Counted from the first letter of the stretch, positions 10,067 to 18,282 are shown. The stretch: DNA of 40,937 nt from Rubellimicrobium sp. (GCA_019454835.1 JACFNP010000030.1:1-40937), one strand, 5' to 3'. Program-made: numbers and translations. Notes: generated by a model not told the origin, from the letters alone.

Positions 10067-11149
10067 ATGAAGCATATTGCAGCCACGGCAGGCGCGGCAC
10101 TTCTGATGACGGCGGGCGCCGCAGGGGCTGCCGGGCTGGACCGCTCGGGGCAGCCGGTGGGCGTGCTGTTTCAGCCGGGGAACTATGCCGAGCTGAGCTT
10201 CGGCTTCGTGCGGCCGGATGTGTCGGGGACGGTGGGCGGCGGCGCGTTCTCCTCGGGCAACATGGCCGGGGATTACAGCCAGTTGTCGTTCGCGCTGAAG
10301 ATGGACCTGAACGACCGGCTGTCCTTCGCCGTGATCGTCGATCAGCCCTACGGGGCGAGCGTGTCGTATCCGGCAGGTGGCAGCTATCCGCTGGCGGGAA
10401 CCACCGCCGAGATCAGTTCGCAGGCCGTCACCGGGCTGTTGCGTTACCGCATCGACGACCGTTTCAGCGTCTACGGCGGGTTACGCGGGGTGGCGATGGA
10501 TGGGGAGGTGAATATGATCATGTCATCACCCCTACCATCCGGCACTTATAACGCCAGCTTCGACCGCGCCACGGCGCTCGGCTATGTGGTCGGCGTCGCC
10601 TACGAGATTCCCGACATCGCCCTGCGCGCCGCGCTGACATGGTCGAGCGCGACCGATTTCAGCAGCGCGACATCACAGATCGCTGGTGGATCGAGTCTCC
10701 CCCCCTCCACCACCGAGATCACCATGCCGCAGCAGATCACGCTCGACTTCCAGACCGGAATCGCGGCGAACACCCTGCTGATGGCGCAGGTGAAATGGGT
10801 GGAATGGACGGCGACCAATATCTCGCCAACCGGCTACCCGAACCTCGTCCACTACGAACACGACCGGATGAGCTATTCGCTCGGCATCGGTCGCAAGTTC
10901 TCGGACTCGTTCTCGGGCGCGATCACCCTGGGCTACGAGCCGCCGACCGATGCGCCGGTTCTCAACCTTTCGGGCACCGACGGGCAGTATTCGTTGCAGG
11001 TGGGCGGCACCTACACGACCGGCAACGTCTCGTTCACCGGGGGCTTGCGCTATGTCTGGCTGGGCGATGCGACGACCGAGGGTCTTGGCGCCGACTTCCG
11101 CGACAACCACGCCGTCGCCCTCGGCCTGTCGGTCGGCTACCGCTTCTGA
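10067..11149 (+). CDS. FadL-family outer-membrane porin
   Basis: The 360-residue protein resembles the OmpP1/FadL/TodX family, which moves hydrophobic compounds such as long-chain fatty acids across the outer membrane. It starts with a signal peptide, MKHIAATAGAALLMTAGAAGA, likely cleaved near residue 21-23. The rest alternates short beta-strand segments (YAELSFGFVRP, DRLSFAVIVDQPYG, RFSVYGGLRGV) and ends in the aromatic-terminated strand GLSVGYRF typical of outer-membrane barrels. It is shorter than E. coli FadL (about 420 mature residues). GGGAGG lies 7 nt before the ATG. A TTGACA at 10006-10011 could be a -35 box, but no good -10 follows. Substrate is unknown. Confidence 0.85.
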   Translation: MKHIAATAGAALLMTAGAAGAAGLDRSGQPVGVLFQPGNYAELSFGFVRPDVSGTVGGGAFSSGNMAGDYSQLSFALKMDLNDRLSFAVIVDQPYGASVSYPAGGSYPLAGTTAEISSQAVTGLLRYRIDDRFSVYGGLRGVAMDGEVNMIMSSPLPSGTYNASFDRATALGYVVGVAYEIPDIALRAALTWSSATDFSSATSQIAGGSSLPPSTTEITMPQQITLDFQTGIAANTLLMAQVKWVEWTATNISPTGYPNLVHYEHDRMSYSLGIGRKFSDSFSGAITLGYEPPTDAPVLNLSGTDGQYSLQVGGTYTTGNVSFTGGLRYVWLGDATTEGLGADFRDNHAVALGLSVGYRF

Positions 11150-11156
11150 CGCGCTC

Positions 11157-11243
11157 CGTCATTGCGAGGAGCCGAAGGCGACGCGGCAATCCACACCGGG
11201 TGCTGCACCAGGAATGGATTGCTTCACTTCGTTCGCAATGACG
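11157..11243. repeat. Family A palindromic repeat, alternative centre
   Basis: The ends are standard, but the inner stem is CAATCC / GGATTG around a different centre, ACACCGGGTGCTGCACCAG. The left arm uses the GCCGAAGGCGACGCGG module and the right arm the unrelated CTTCACTTCGTTCG module. It lies 3' of the FadL-like gene. Confidence 0.88.
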
Positions 11244-11251
11244 AACTACAC

Positions 11252-11338
11252 CGTCATTGCGAGGAGGCGTCAGCCGACGAAGCAACCCGAAGGTATCGCG
11301 TGAGCGGTCGGGGTTGCTTCACTTCGTTCGCAATGACG
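11252..11338 (+). repeat. Family A palindromic repeat, full unit
   Basis: It follows the previous unit after exactly 8 bp. The centre is of the standard type, and the right arm is again the CTTCACTTCGTTCG module. Confidence 0.88.
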
Positions 11339-11397
11339 CGCCACCCCGTCACCACGGCCCCTTGCACCGGCACCGGCGGCGTGATGAAACGGGCGGC

Positions 11398-12324
11398 ATG
11401 GCACCCCAGGTCAGCTTCACGCCGCGCGCGCTTATGCTTCTCGTCCTGCTCGGGGCGATCTGGGGCGCGTCCTATACCGCGACCGCCGTGGCGCTGCAGG
11501 GCGGGATCGGGGTGCAGTGGATGGTGGCGTTGCGCACCGGCGGCGCCTGCCTCGTGCTCTGGGCCTGGCTGCTGGCCACCCGTGCGCCGCTGCCCGGACG
11601 CGCGGGCGACTGGGCGATCCTGCTTGCGCTTGGCCTGATCGGCAATGCGGCGCCGTTCACGCTGATCACCTGGGCGCAGGAGACCGTGCCCTCGGGTCTT
11701 GCCGCGATCCTCAATGCCGCAACGGCGATCTTCGGCGTCCTCGTCGCCGCGCTGGCCTTTCGTGACGAACGGCTGACGCCGCAGCGGATGCTCGGGGTCG
11801 GGGTCGGCGTGCTGGGGGTCATCGTCGCGCTGGGGCCTGCGCAACTGCTGGCGCTCGATCTCACCTCGCTGGCGCAACTGGCGCTGGTCGCGGCGGGGCT
11901 GTGCTACGGCATCACCGGAGTGCTGGGCCGTCTGGCGCTGGGCCGCGTCGCGCCGCAGGTCGCGGCGACCGGCATGATGACCGGCGCGGCGCTGTCGCTG
12001 GTGCCGATCGCGCTGCTGACCGAGGGCCTGCCCGCCACGCATTACGCGGGCGAGGTCTGGGTCGCGCTGGCCTATTCGGCCTTCATAGCCACCGCCATCG
12101 CCTATCTGATCTACTACCGCCTGATCGCCATTGCGGGCGCGGGCACATCGGGGCTGACGACGCTGATCGTCGCGCCGGTGTCGATCCTGCTGGGCGCGAT
12201 CATCCTGCACGAATCGCTGCCGCTGCGCGCCTACGCCGGGTTCCTGCTGCTTGCGGCGGCGCTGGCGATCCTTGACGGCCGCCTGGCCCGCCGCCTGGTC
12301 GCGCGCGCCACTCCGGCGGAATGA
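11398..12324 (+). CDS. EamA-family (DMT superfamily) exporter
   Basis: The 308-residue inner-membrane protein has about ten hydrophobic helices in two EamA repeats: GAIWGASYTATAVALQGG and NAAPFTLITWAQETVPSGLAAIL in the first, AGLCYGITGVLGRLALG and TAIAYLIYYRLIAIAGAG in the second. The family exports metabolites, often amino acids; the substrate is unknown. ATG 11398 is chosen because the frame upstream is translated family A repeat, a trap for automatic start prediction. Ribosome binding is weak (ACGGG). Its TGA overlaps the start of the next gene, implying translational coupling. Confidence 0.88.
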   Translation: MAPQVSFTPRALMLLVLLGAIWGASYTATAVALQGGIGVQWMVALRTGGACLVLWAWLLATRAPLPGRAGDWAILLALGLIGNAAPFTLITWAQETVPSGLAAILNAATAIFGVLVAALAFRDERLTPQRMLGVGVGVLGVIVALGPAQLLALDLTSLAQLALVAAGLCYGITGVLGRLALGRVAPQVAATGMMTGAALSLVPIALLTEGLPATHYAGEVWVALAYSAFIATAIAYLIYYRLIAIAGAGTSGLTTLIVAPVSILLGAIILHESLPLRAYAGFLLLAAALAILDGRLARRLVARATPAE

Positions 12325-13217
12325 CGATGCGCTACACCGCCGACACCTGGGAAACCGCCCCCGCCCGCCATGTGCTGTTCTTCGGCATGTCGGGGCTGGG
12401 CAAGACCCATATCAGCCGGATGCTGCGGGCGTCGGGCGACTGGTTCCACTATTCGGTCGATTATCGGATCGGCACCCGCTATCTGGGCGAGCTGATCGCC
12501 GACAACGCCAAGCGCGAGGCGATGAAGGTGCCGTTCCTGCGCGATCTGCTGATGTCGGATTCGATCTATATCGGCTCGAACATCACCTTTGAAAATCTCG
12601 CGCCGGTCTCTACCTATCTCGGCAAGCCCGGCGATCTGGCCAAGGGCGGGCTGCCGATTGCCGAATACCGGCGGCGGCAGGAGGAATTCCGCCGCGCCGA
12701 GATCGCCGCGCTCATGGATACCGCGCATTTCATCACCCGCGCCCGCGAGGTCTACGGCTATCCGCATTTCGTCTGCGACACCGGCGGCTCGATTTGCGAA
12801 TGGGTCGATCCCGATGACCCCGATGATGCGATCATGCGCGAACTGTCCGCGCGTTGCCTGATGATCTGGATCAGGGGCAGCGAGGACCACACCGCCGAAC
12901 TGGTGCGCCGCTTCGACCGCGCACCCAAGCCGATGGCCTACCAGCCGCAATTCCTGGACGCCGCCTGGGAGGAATATCTGGCGCACAAGGACATCGCACC
13001 CGACGCCGTGGACCCCGACGATTTCATCCGCTGGACCTATGCCCGCGCGCTGGCCCATCGCCAGCCCCGTTACGCGGCCATGGCGCGGCGCTGGGGCGTG
13101 ACGATCTGCGCCTCGGACATGGGCCGCGTCGGCGACGAGGCCGACTTCGTCGCGCTGGTGGCACAGGTGCTGCGCGAGCAGGAGCGCCTGCGCGAGCAGG
13201 AACGAATGCGGGGCTAG
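12321..13217 (+). CDS. P-loop ATP-binding protein of unknown function
   Basis: The 298-residue soluble protein carries a Walker A motif, GMSGLGKT, at residues 22-29. Further on are VDYRIGTRYL, FENLAPVSTYLGKPG and YPHFVCDTGGSICEWVDP, followed by a second-strand-like segment CLMIWIRGSEDHTAELVRRF. The C-terminus is a charged repeat, LREQERLREQERMRG. The fold resembles small nucleotide or adenylate kinase-like P-loop proteins, but I do not recognise a named family and assign no reaction. It overlaps the EamA gene by 4 bp (ATGA) and precedes metA. Its stop codon lies inside the left arm of a perfect 11-bp inverted repeat. Confidence 0.8.
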   Translation: MTMRYTADTWETAPARHVLFFGMSGLGKTHISRMLRASGDWFHYSVDYRIGTRYLGELIADNAKREAMKVPFLRDLLMSDSIYIGSNITFENLAPVSTYLGKPGDLAKGGLPIAEYRRRQEEFRRAEIAALMDTAHFITRAREVYGYPHFVCDTGGSICEWVDPDDPDDAIMRELSARCLMIWIRGSEDHTAELVRRFDRAPKPMAYQPQFLDAAWEEYLAHKDIAPDAVDPDDFIRWTYARALAHRQPRYAAMARRWGVTICASDMGRVGDEADFVALVAQVLREQERLREQERMRG

Positions 13218-13256
13218 AGCGGGTCGCGTTTTCATGGATTCGGCGGACCCGCTCTA
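13215..13256 (+). terminator. Inverted repeat acting as probable terminator
   Basis: TAGAGCGGGTC (13215-13225) and GACCCGCTCTA (13246-13256) are perfect 11-bp inverted arms with a 20-nt loop. The left arm starts on the stop codon of the P-loop gene. GCTTTGTTTTTG follows 3-4 nt later, giving an imperfect U-tract. The loop is long for a classic intrinsic terminator. Confidence 0.55.
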
Positions 13257-13271
13257 ACGCTTTGTTTTTGC

Positions 13272-13315
13272 GCATTGTCGCGGGCGTCAAATGTTACCAT
13301 TTGACTGCGAAATGC
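13272..13315 (+). repeat. Family B hairpin repeat, copy 1
   Basis: It starts GCATTGTCGCGGGC and ends TGCGAAATGC. The inner stem is GTCAAATG / CATTTGAC with a TTAC loop, a perfect 8 bp. Outer arms GCATT-TCGC pair with GCGA-AATGC around one bulged base. It lies about 50 bp upstream of metA. Confidence 0.85.
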
Positions 13316-13365
13316 TCTGAACCGCCCTTCCCCTCGCCCTGCCCTGCCGCTATCCGGGTTTCGCC

Positions 13366-14289
13366 ATGCCGATCAAACTGCCTGAAAACCTGCCCGCCTT
13401 CGATGTCCTCACCCGCGAGGGCGTCATGGTCATGTCCGAGGAACGCGCCACGCGCCAGGACATCCGCCCCTTGCGCATCGGGCTGCTGAACCTGATGCCC
13501 AAGAAGATCCAGACCGAGAACCAGTTCGCCCGCCTGCTGGGCGCCGGGCCGTTGCAGATCGAATTGTCGCTGATCCGCATGAGCGAACACCAGACCCGCA
13601 ACACCGCCGCCGAACATATGGAGGAATTCTACCGCCCGTTTTCCGAGGTGCGGGATTCGGGGGAAAAGTTCGACGGGCTGGTCATCACCGGCGCGCCCAT
13701 CGAGCATCTGCCCTTCGAGGAAGTCACCTACTGGGACGAATTGCGCCAGGTGATCGACTGGACGCAAACGCATGTCCATTCGACCTTTGGCGTCTGCTGG
13801 GGCGGCATGGCGATGATGTATCACCTGCACGGGGTGCAAAAGCACATGCTGGACGCCAAGGCGTTCGGCTGCTTCCGCCACCGCAACCTTGCCCCCGCCA
13901 ACCATTACCTGCGCGGCTTTTCCGACGATCTGGTGATCCCGGTCAGCCGCTGGACGGAAATGCGGCAGGCGGAAATCGACGCGGTGCCGGGCTTGCAGAC
14001 TCTGCTGGCCGGTGCCGAAACCGGCCCCTGCCTGGTGGAAGATGCGGCCCATCGCGCGCTCTACATCTTCAACCATCTCGAATATGACAGCGACACGCTG
14101 AAGCAGGAATACGACCGCGACGTGGCCGCAGGCGGCGAGATCACGCTGCCGGTAAACTATTTCCCCGGAGACGACCCGGCCCGCCCGCCGCTGAACCGCT
14201 GGCGCAGCCACGCGCATCTGCTTTACGGCAACTGGATCAACGAAATCTACCAGTCGACGCCGTATGATCCGGCGAAGATCGGCACCTGA
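13366..14289 (+). CDS. metA: Homoserine O-acyltransferase (predicted acetyl-type)
   Basis: The 307-residue enzyme activates homoserine for methionine synthesis. The catalytic Cys144 sits in FGVCWGGMA, and the His and Glu of the triad are in [11 protein letters not shown]. The acyl-donor position, Gly111 in E. coli MetA, corresponds to Glu113 here ([15 protein letters not shown]). In this family Glu at that site goes with acetyl-CoA, so despite the MetA fold I predict homoserine O-acetyltransferase. No good Shine-Dalgarno is visible, and no SAM-II riboswitch core was found in the 148-bp leader, which instead holds an inverted repeat and a family B hairpin. It converges on potA over three family A units. 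Confidence 0.94.
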   Translation: MPIKLPENLPAFDVLTREGVMVMSEERATRQDIRPLRIGLLNLMPKKIQTENQFARLLGAGPLQIELSLIRMSEHQTRNTAAEHMEEFYRPFSEVRDSGEKFDGLVITGAPIEHLPFEEVTYWDELRQVIDWTQTHVHSTFGVCWGGMAMMYHLHGVQKHMLDAKAFGCFRHRNLAPANHYLRGFSDDLVIPVSRWTEMRQAEIDAVPGLQTLLAGAETGPCLVEDAAHRALYIFNHLEYDSDTLKQEYDRDVAAGGEITLPVNYFPGDDPARPPLNRWRSHAHLLYGNWINEIYQSTPYDPAKIGT

Positions 14290-14308
14290 GGGGCCGCCCG
14301 CACATCCT

Positions 14309-14395
14309 GTCATTGCGAGGCGAAGCCGAAGCAATCCCGACCGCTCACACACGACATCGGGGTTGCCGCGTCGGCTGCGCCTCCTCGCAATGACG
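14309..14395 (-). repeat. Family A palindromic repeat, full unit
   Basis: First of three units filling the 311-bp gap between convergent metA and potA. The stem is CAATCCCGA / TCGGGGTTG with the minus-orientation centre. Confidence 0.9.
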
Positions 14396-14403
14396 GGGGG
14401 TCT

Positions 14404-14493
14404 CGTCATTGCGAACGAAGTGAAGCAATCCATGCCGGGCGCAGCGCCCGACGCCGTGGATTGCCACGTCGGCTGCGCCTCCTCGCAATGACG
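14404..14493. repeat. Family A palindromic repeat, alternative centre
   Basis: It sits 8 bp from the previous unit. The stem is CAATCCA / TGGATTG with its own small palindrome, GGGCGCAGCGCCC, at the centre. The left arm is the short GAACGAAGTGAAG module. Confidence 0.9.
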
Positions 14494-14502
14494 GGGTGGG
14501 TT

Positions 14503-14590
14503 CGTCATTGCGAGCCGCAGGCGAAGCAACCCCGAACGCTCACACGCAACATCGGGGTTGCCGCGTCGGCTTCGCCTCCTCGCAATGACG
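14503..14590 (-). repeat. Family A palindromic repeat, full unit
   Basis: It sits 9 bp from the previous unit. The stem is CAACCCCGA / ATCGGGGTTG with the minus-orientation centre. It ends 10 bp from the potA stop codon. Confidence 0.9.
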
Positions 14591-14600
14591 CAGGGATCGC

Positions 14601-15692
14601 TCAGGCGTCCAGCAGCACCAGCGCGCGTTCGTCCCAGCTAATCCGGGTCGGCGTGCCGACATCCAGCACCGGGCGTCCGATGACGTTGCGCATCGACAGG
14701 TGCAGCGGTTCGTCCACGCCCGGCACGCGGACATCGTAATAGGTCATGTCGCCGTAATAGACGACCTCGTCGACCACGCCGTCGATGGTGCGCCGGTCGG
14801 TATGTTCGCCGTCGAAGACGATGGTCAGCGTCTCGGGCCGGATGCCGACCACCGCAGGCCCCGCGGGCGCGCCGTTCGGCGCCTGGTCGCGGGCGATGCT
14901 GCCGCGCCCCAGACCCTGCACGTCGAGATCGACCGTCGCCCCCGCCGCCGTCACCTCGGCGGACAGGAAGTTCATCTTGCCGATGAAATCCGCGACCCGG
15001 CGGCTGTTGGGGCGGCGATAGAGGGTCTCGGGGTCGGCCATCTGGCCGATGGACCCCTCGAACATCACCGCGATGCGGTCGGACATGACCAGCGCTTCCT
15101 CCTGGTCGTGGGTGACCAGAATGAAGGTGATGCCGACATTGCGCTGCAGGCGGATCAGCTCGACCTGCATCTGTTCGCGCATCTTCTTGTCGAGCGCGGA
15201 CAAAGGTTCATCCAGCAGCAGCACCTTGGGTTGCAGTATCAGCGCGCGCGCCAGCGCGACCCGCTGCCTTTGCCCGCCCGACAGCGCATGTGCCGCCCGC
15301 CCGCCGTAGCCCGCGAGGCCGACCATTTCCAGCGCCTCGGCCACCGCGCGGGCCTTTTCCGCCTTGGGGCGCGAATCGCGGCGCAGCCCGAAGGCGACGT
15401 TCTGCGCCACGCTGAGATGCGGGAAGATCGCGTAGGACTGAAAGACCATGTTGGTCGGGCGTTCGTTGGCCGGAACGCGGGCCATGTCCTTGCCGTCGAT
15501 CATCAGCGTGCCCGAGGACAGGTCCTCAAAGCCCGCGATGGTGCGCAAGAGCGTGGTCTTGCCGCAGCCCGAGGGGCCGAGCAGCGAGAAGAACTCGCCC
15601 TGGCGGATCTCGAGTTCGATGTCGCGCAGGGCGTGATAGTCGCCGTAATGCTTGTTCACCCCGCGCAGGGTGATGAGGGGAGAGCCGCTCAC
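14601..15692 (-). CDS. potA: Spermidine/putrescine-type ABC transporter ATP-binding protein
   Basis: The 363-residue ATPase has Walker A GPSGCGKTT (residues 39-47), a Q-loop in VFQSYAIFPHL, the signature LSGGQRQRVALARAL, Walker B VLLLDEPLSALD and the switch His in LVTHDQEEAL. The C-terminal TOBE-type domain (about 270-360) is typical of the PotA/FbpC group. The GTG start overlaps the potC stop (GTGA), so translation is coupled. It powers polyamine-type solute import together with the two permeases upstream. The exact substrate cannot be fixed because no PotD-like binding protein is encoded here. Confidence 0.92.
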   Translation of the reverse strand: MSGSPLITLRGVNKHYGDYHALRDIELEIRQGEFFSLLGPSGCGKTTLLRTIAGFEDLSSGTLMIDGKDMARVPANERPTNMVFQSYAIFPHLSVAQNVAFGLRRDSRPKAEKARAVAEALEMVGLAGYGGRAAHALSGGQRQRVALARALILQPKVLLLDEPLSALDKKMREQMQVELIRLQRNVGITFILVTHDQEEALVMSDRIAVMFEGSIGQMADPETLYRRPNSRRVADFIGKMNFLSAEVTAAGATVDLDVQGLGRGSIARDQAPNGAPAGPAVVGIRPETLTIVFDGEHTDRRTIDGVVDEVVYYGDMTYYDVRVPGVDEPLHLSMRNVIGRPVLDVGTPTRISWDERALVLLDA

Positions 15693-16513
15693 AGGAAACC
15701 TCCGGCATCTTCAAGACCCGCCCGGCGCAGGCCGCGCCGCCGCAGGATTTCCGCTGCAACCAGCAGGATGATCGACAGCGCCACGAGGATCGTCCCCAGC
15801 GCCATGATGATCGGCAATTGGTCGGACTGGCGGCGCAGGCCGTAGATGTAGACCGGCAGCGTCGTGACGTTGCCCGAGAGGAAGAAGGCGACGATGAATT
15901 CGTCGAGGCTGATGATGAAGGAGATCAGCATCGCCGAGATGATCCCCGGCATCACCAGCGGCAACGTCACCAGCCGGAACGCGCCCCAGCGCGATTCGCC
16001 GAGGTCCATCGCGGCTTCTTCGAGGCTGGCATCGAGATTGGCGAAGGCGCCGTTCAGCACCGAGGTCGCATAGGGCGTGCACATCAGTGTGTGGGCAAGG
16101 ACGATGGTATAGAGGTTCGGCGCCAGCCCCAGCACCTTGGTCACCAGCACCAGCAGCGCCACCGCAAGGATGATCTCGGGCAGCACCAGCGGCAGCATGA
16201 TGAAGCCGATGATCCCGCCCTTGAAGGGGAAATTCGCCATCGCCCCGCCGCGCGCGGCGAAGATGCCGAAGATGGTGGCGAAGATCGAGGTCAGCACCGC
16301 GATGATGAGCGAGCTTTGCACCGCCGAATGCAGCGACGGGCGTTCCCACAGGGTTTCAAACCAGCGGGTCGAGAAGCCGGTCAGCGGGAAGGCGATGATC
16401 TTGCCCTCGTTGAAGGCGAAGATCGGCAGCAGGATGATCGGCGCGAACAGGAACAGCAGGTAGATGATCGCGTAGATGCGCAGGGCGGGAAATTTCATCG
16501 AGGGAGGTTTCAT
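15689..16513 (-). CDS. potC: Polyamine-type ABC transporter permease, PotC-like
   Basis: The 274-residue membrane protein has six predicted helices. The EAA loop, EEAAMDLGESRWGAFRLVTLPL at about residues 174-195, contacts the ATPase. The segment ISLDEFIVAFFLSGNVTTLPVYIYG is typical of PotC-like permeases. Its ATG starts 1 bp after the potB stop, and its own stop overlaps potA. A second ATG at 16498 is possible, but neither has a strong ribosome-binding site. Confidence 0.92.
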   Translation of the reverse strand: MKPPSMKFPALRIYAIIYLLFLFAPIILLPIFAFNEGKIIAFPLTGFSTRWFETLWERPSLHSAVQSSLIIAVLTSIFATIFGIFAARGGAMANFPFKGGIIGFIMLPLVLPEIILAVALLVLVTKVLGLAPNLYTIVLAHTLMCTPYATSVLNGAFANLDASLEEAAMDLGESRWGAFRLVTLPLVMPGIISAMLISFIISLDEFIVAFFLSGNVTTLPVYIYGLRRQSDQLPIIMALGTILVALSIILLVAAEILRRRGLRRAGLEDAGGFL

Positions 16514-16514
16514 C

Positions 16515-17618
16515 TCAGGCCCTCTTCAGCCAGCGGCGCAGCGACAGCATGAACAGCCCCGCCACGATCCCCACCGCCGCCATCGTCACCAGCGACAGCG
16601 CCGACCCCAGCCCCGGATCGTTCACCTGCAGGAACAGCGCCTGGATCCGGTTGGCGATCAGCAGCCCGCCCGATCCGCCGACCAGTTCCGGCGTCACATA
16701 GTCGCCGATGGTGGGGATGAAGACGATCAGCACCGCCGCCACGATCCCCGGCACCGACAGCGGCAGCGTCACCCGCAGGAAGGTATGCAGCCGGTTCTCG
16801 CCCAGATCGCGCGCCGCTTCCTTCAGGGAACGGTCGATCTTTTCCAGCGCGACATAGATCGGCAGGATCGCGAAGGGCGCGTAGGCATGGGCCAGGGTGA
16901 TGATGACCGCGTTGACGTTGTAAAGAATGAAGGTCAGCGGCTCGTCGATGATGCCCAGCCCGGTGAGCGCGGTGTTCACGACCCCCGAATAGCCGAGGAT
17001 CACCTTCCACAGGAAGATGCGGATCAGGTAGCTGGTCCAGAACGGGATCGTGATGAGGAAAATCCACAGCGATTTATTCTCGGGCGCGACCCGGAACGAG
17101 ATGAAATAGGCGATCGGATAGGCCAGGATCACCGTCGCCGCCGTCACCGCGACCGAGACGAACAGCGATCGCGGCAGCAGGCCGGGCAGCCACGAGCCGC
17201 CGCGCACCGCGCCGCGAATGTTGATCGGGTCGGTGAACACCGAGGCATAGTTGCCGAAGCCGAAGCCGAGCGTGGCGAGATAGCTCCACGACAGCCACAG
17301 CGCCGCCACCCAGAGCGGCGCGGCCAGCAGCAGGAAGCGGCTGATTCGCCCGGCATTGCCGCCACGCGCGACCAGCACGAAGGCGAAGGGCAGCGTCACC
17401 GCGTAAAGCAGCACCATGACGCGCAGCGCGATGGCGACCGGCGGCGGCAGCGCGCCGTCCAGCCATTCGCCGCTGGCCGCCGCGCCGCGAATCTGGAAGC
17501 TGACCACGACCACCGTGGCCAGCGGGATCGCCATGAGAAAGACGGCATAGACGAAAGGCGGAAGCAGCGAGCGCAACGCGCGCCGGCCGTCGTCGCTGAT
17601 GAATCCGCCTGCTGCCAT
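16515..17618 (-). CDS. potB: Polyamine-type ABC transporter permease, PotB-like, with extra helices
   Basis: First gene of the potB-potC-potA operon. The 367-residue permease is longer than the usual 280-310. After the first helix (about residues 18-42) come two extra hydrophobic segments (about 65-90, MVLLYAVTLPFAFVLVA, and 97-117, LLLAAPLWVAALWLSW). The normal NYASVFTDP periplasmic start of the core follows. The EAA loop, LKEAARDLGENRLHTFLRVTLPL, and GDYVTPELVGG are typical of PotB. AGGGA lies upstream of the ATG. No gene for a binding protein sits on either side of the operon. Confidence 0.9.
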   Translation of the reverse strand: MAAGGFISDDGRRALRSLLPPFVYAVFLMAIPLATVVVVSFQIRGAAASGEWLDGALPPPVAIALRVMVLLYAVTLPFAFVLVARGGNAGRISRFLLLAAPLWVAALWLSWSYLATLGFGFGNYASVFTDPINIRGAVRGGSWLPGLLPRSLFVSVAVTAATVILAYPIAYFISFRVAPENKSLWIFLITIPFWTSYLIRIFLWKVILGYSGVVNTALTGLGIIDEPLTFILYNVNAVIITLAHAYAPFAILPIYVALEKIDRSLKEAARDLGENRLHTFLRVTLPLSVPGIVAAVLIVFIPTIGDYVTPELVGGSGGLLIANRIQALFLQVNDPGLGSALSLVTMAAVGIVAGLFMLSLRRWLKRA

Positions 17619-17716
17619 CCGCCCGTCCCTGCGTCAGCGTCTCGCGCCGATGTTCCTGCATCCGCCCGAAAGATCAACCGGAAATCCGGGGGACCGGCGA
17701 AAAACCCGGCCCCATG

Positions 17717-17746
17717 AAAAAGGGGCCCGCCGTTCCGGCAGGCCCC
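17717..17746 (-). terminator. Rho-independent terminator of rplM-rpsI
   Basis: Read on the minus strand, GGGGCCTGCCG and CGGCGGGCCCC form an 11-bp stem with one G-U pair and a GAA loop, followed directly by TTTTT. It begins about 20 bp after the rpsI stop codon. Confidence 0.9.
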
Positions 17747-17767
17747 GTGTGCATCCGAAGGCCGGTA

Positions 17768-18280
17768 TCAGCGCTTCGAGAACTGGAACGACTTGCGGGC
17801 CTTGGCCTTGCCGTATTTCTTGCGCTCGACCACACGGCTGTCGCGGGTCAGGAAGCCTGCCGCCTTCAGCGCCGGGCGCAGTTCCGGGTCCCAGAGCTGC
17901 AGCGCGCGCGAGATGCCGTGCTTGACCGCACCGGCCTGGCCGGACAGGCCACCGCCCTTGACGGTCGCCATGACATCGAACTGACCCTGGACACCCGCCA
18001 CCTGGAACGGCTGGCGCAGGATCATCTGCAGCACCGGACGGGCGAAATATTCGGTGTAATCGACGTAGTCGCCCTTGTTGTTGCGGATCAGCACGCGGCC
18101 CGAGCCGGGCTTGACCCAGACGCGGGCGACGGCATCCTTGCGCTTGCCGGTGGCATAGGCGCGGTTCAGCGCGTCGCGGACGGGTTCACGCGGGGCGGCG
18201 GCGGCTTCGACGGGCGCATCCGCGACCGTGCCCGAGGCGACGGCGGCCAGCTCTTCGAGCGAGTGGATCTGTTCGGCCAT
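17768..18280 (-). CDS. rpsI: 30S ribosomal protein S9 (uS9)
   Basis: The 170-residue protein carries the S9 core from about residue 40: [26 protein letters not shown] and [19 protein letters not shown]. It ends in the basic tail [15 protein letters not shown], which reaches the decoding centre. The N-terminal 35 residues form an acidic/Ala-rich extension common in alphaproteobacteria. ATG 18280 ([11 protein letters not shown]) is chosen; a GTG 6 bp upstream at 18286 overlaps the rplM stop and is the alternative. It is co-transcribed with rplM. Confidence 0.96.
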   Translation of the reverse strand: MAEQIHSLEELAAVASGTVADAPVEAAAAPREPVRDALNRAYATGKRKDAVARVWVKPGSGRVLIRNNKGDYVDYTEYFARPVLQMILRQPFQVAGVQGQFDVMATVKGGGLSGQAGAVKHGISRALQLWDPELRPALKAAGFLTRDSRVVERKKYGKAKARKSFQFSKR

Positions 18281-18282
18281 GG

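Noticed and set aside
11257-11397. N-terminal extension of the EamA protein
   Set aside because: The extra codons are translated family A repeat; the same peptide text recurs at other repeat sites.
13218-13365. SAM-II riboswitch upstream of metA
   Set aside because: The conserved pseudoknot core was not found; the leader is accounted for by an inverted repeat and a family B hairpin.
14309-14590. Three regularly spaced repeats considered as a CRISPR array
   Set aside because: Units are ~88 bp, palindromic, in different orientations and separated by only 8-9 bp; there are no spacers of CRISPR size and no cas genes.
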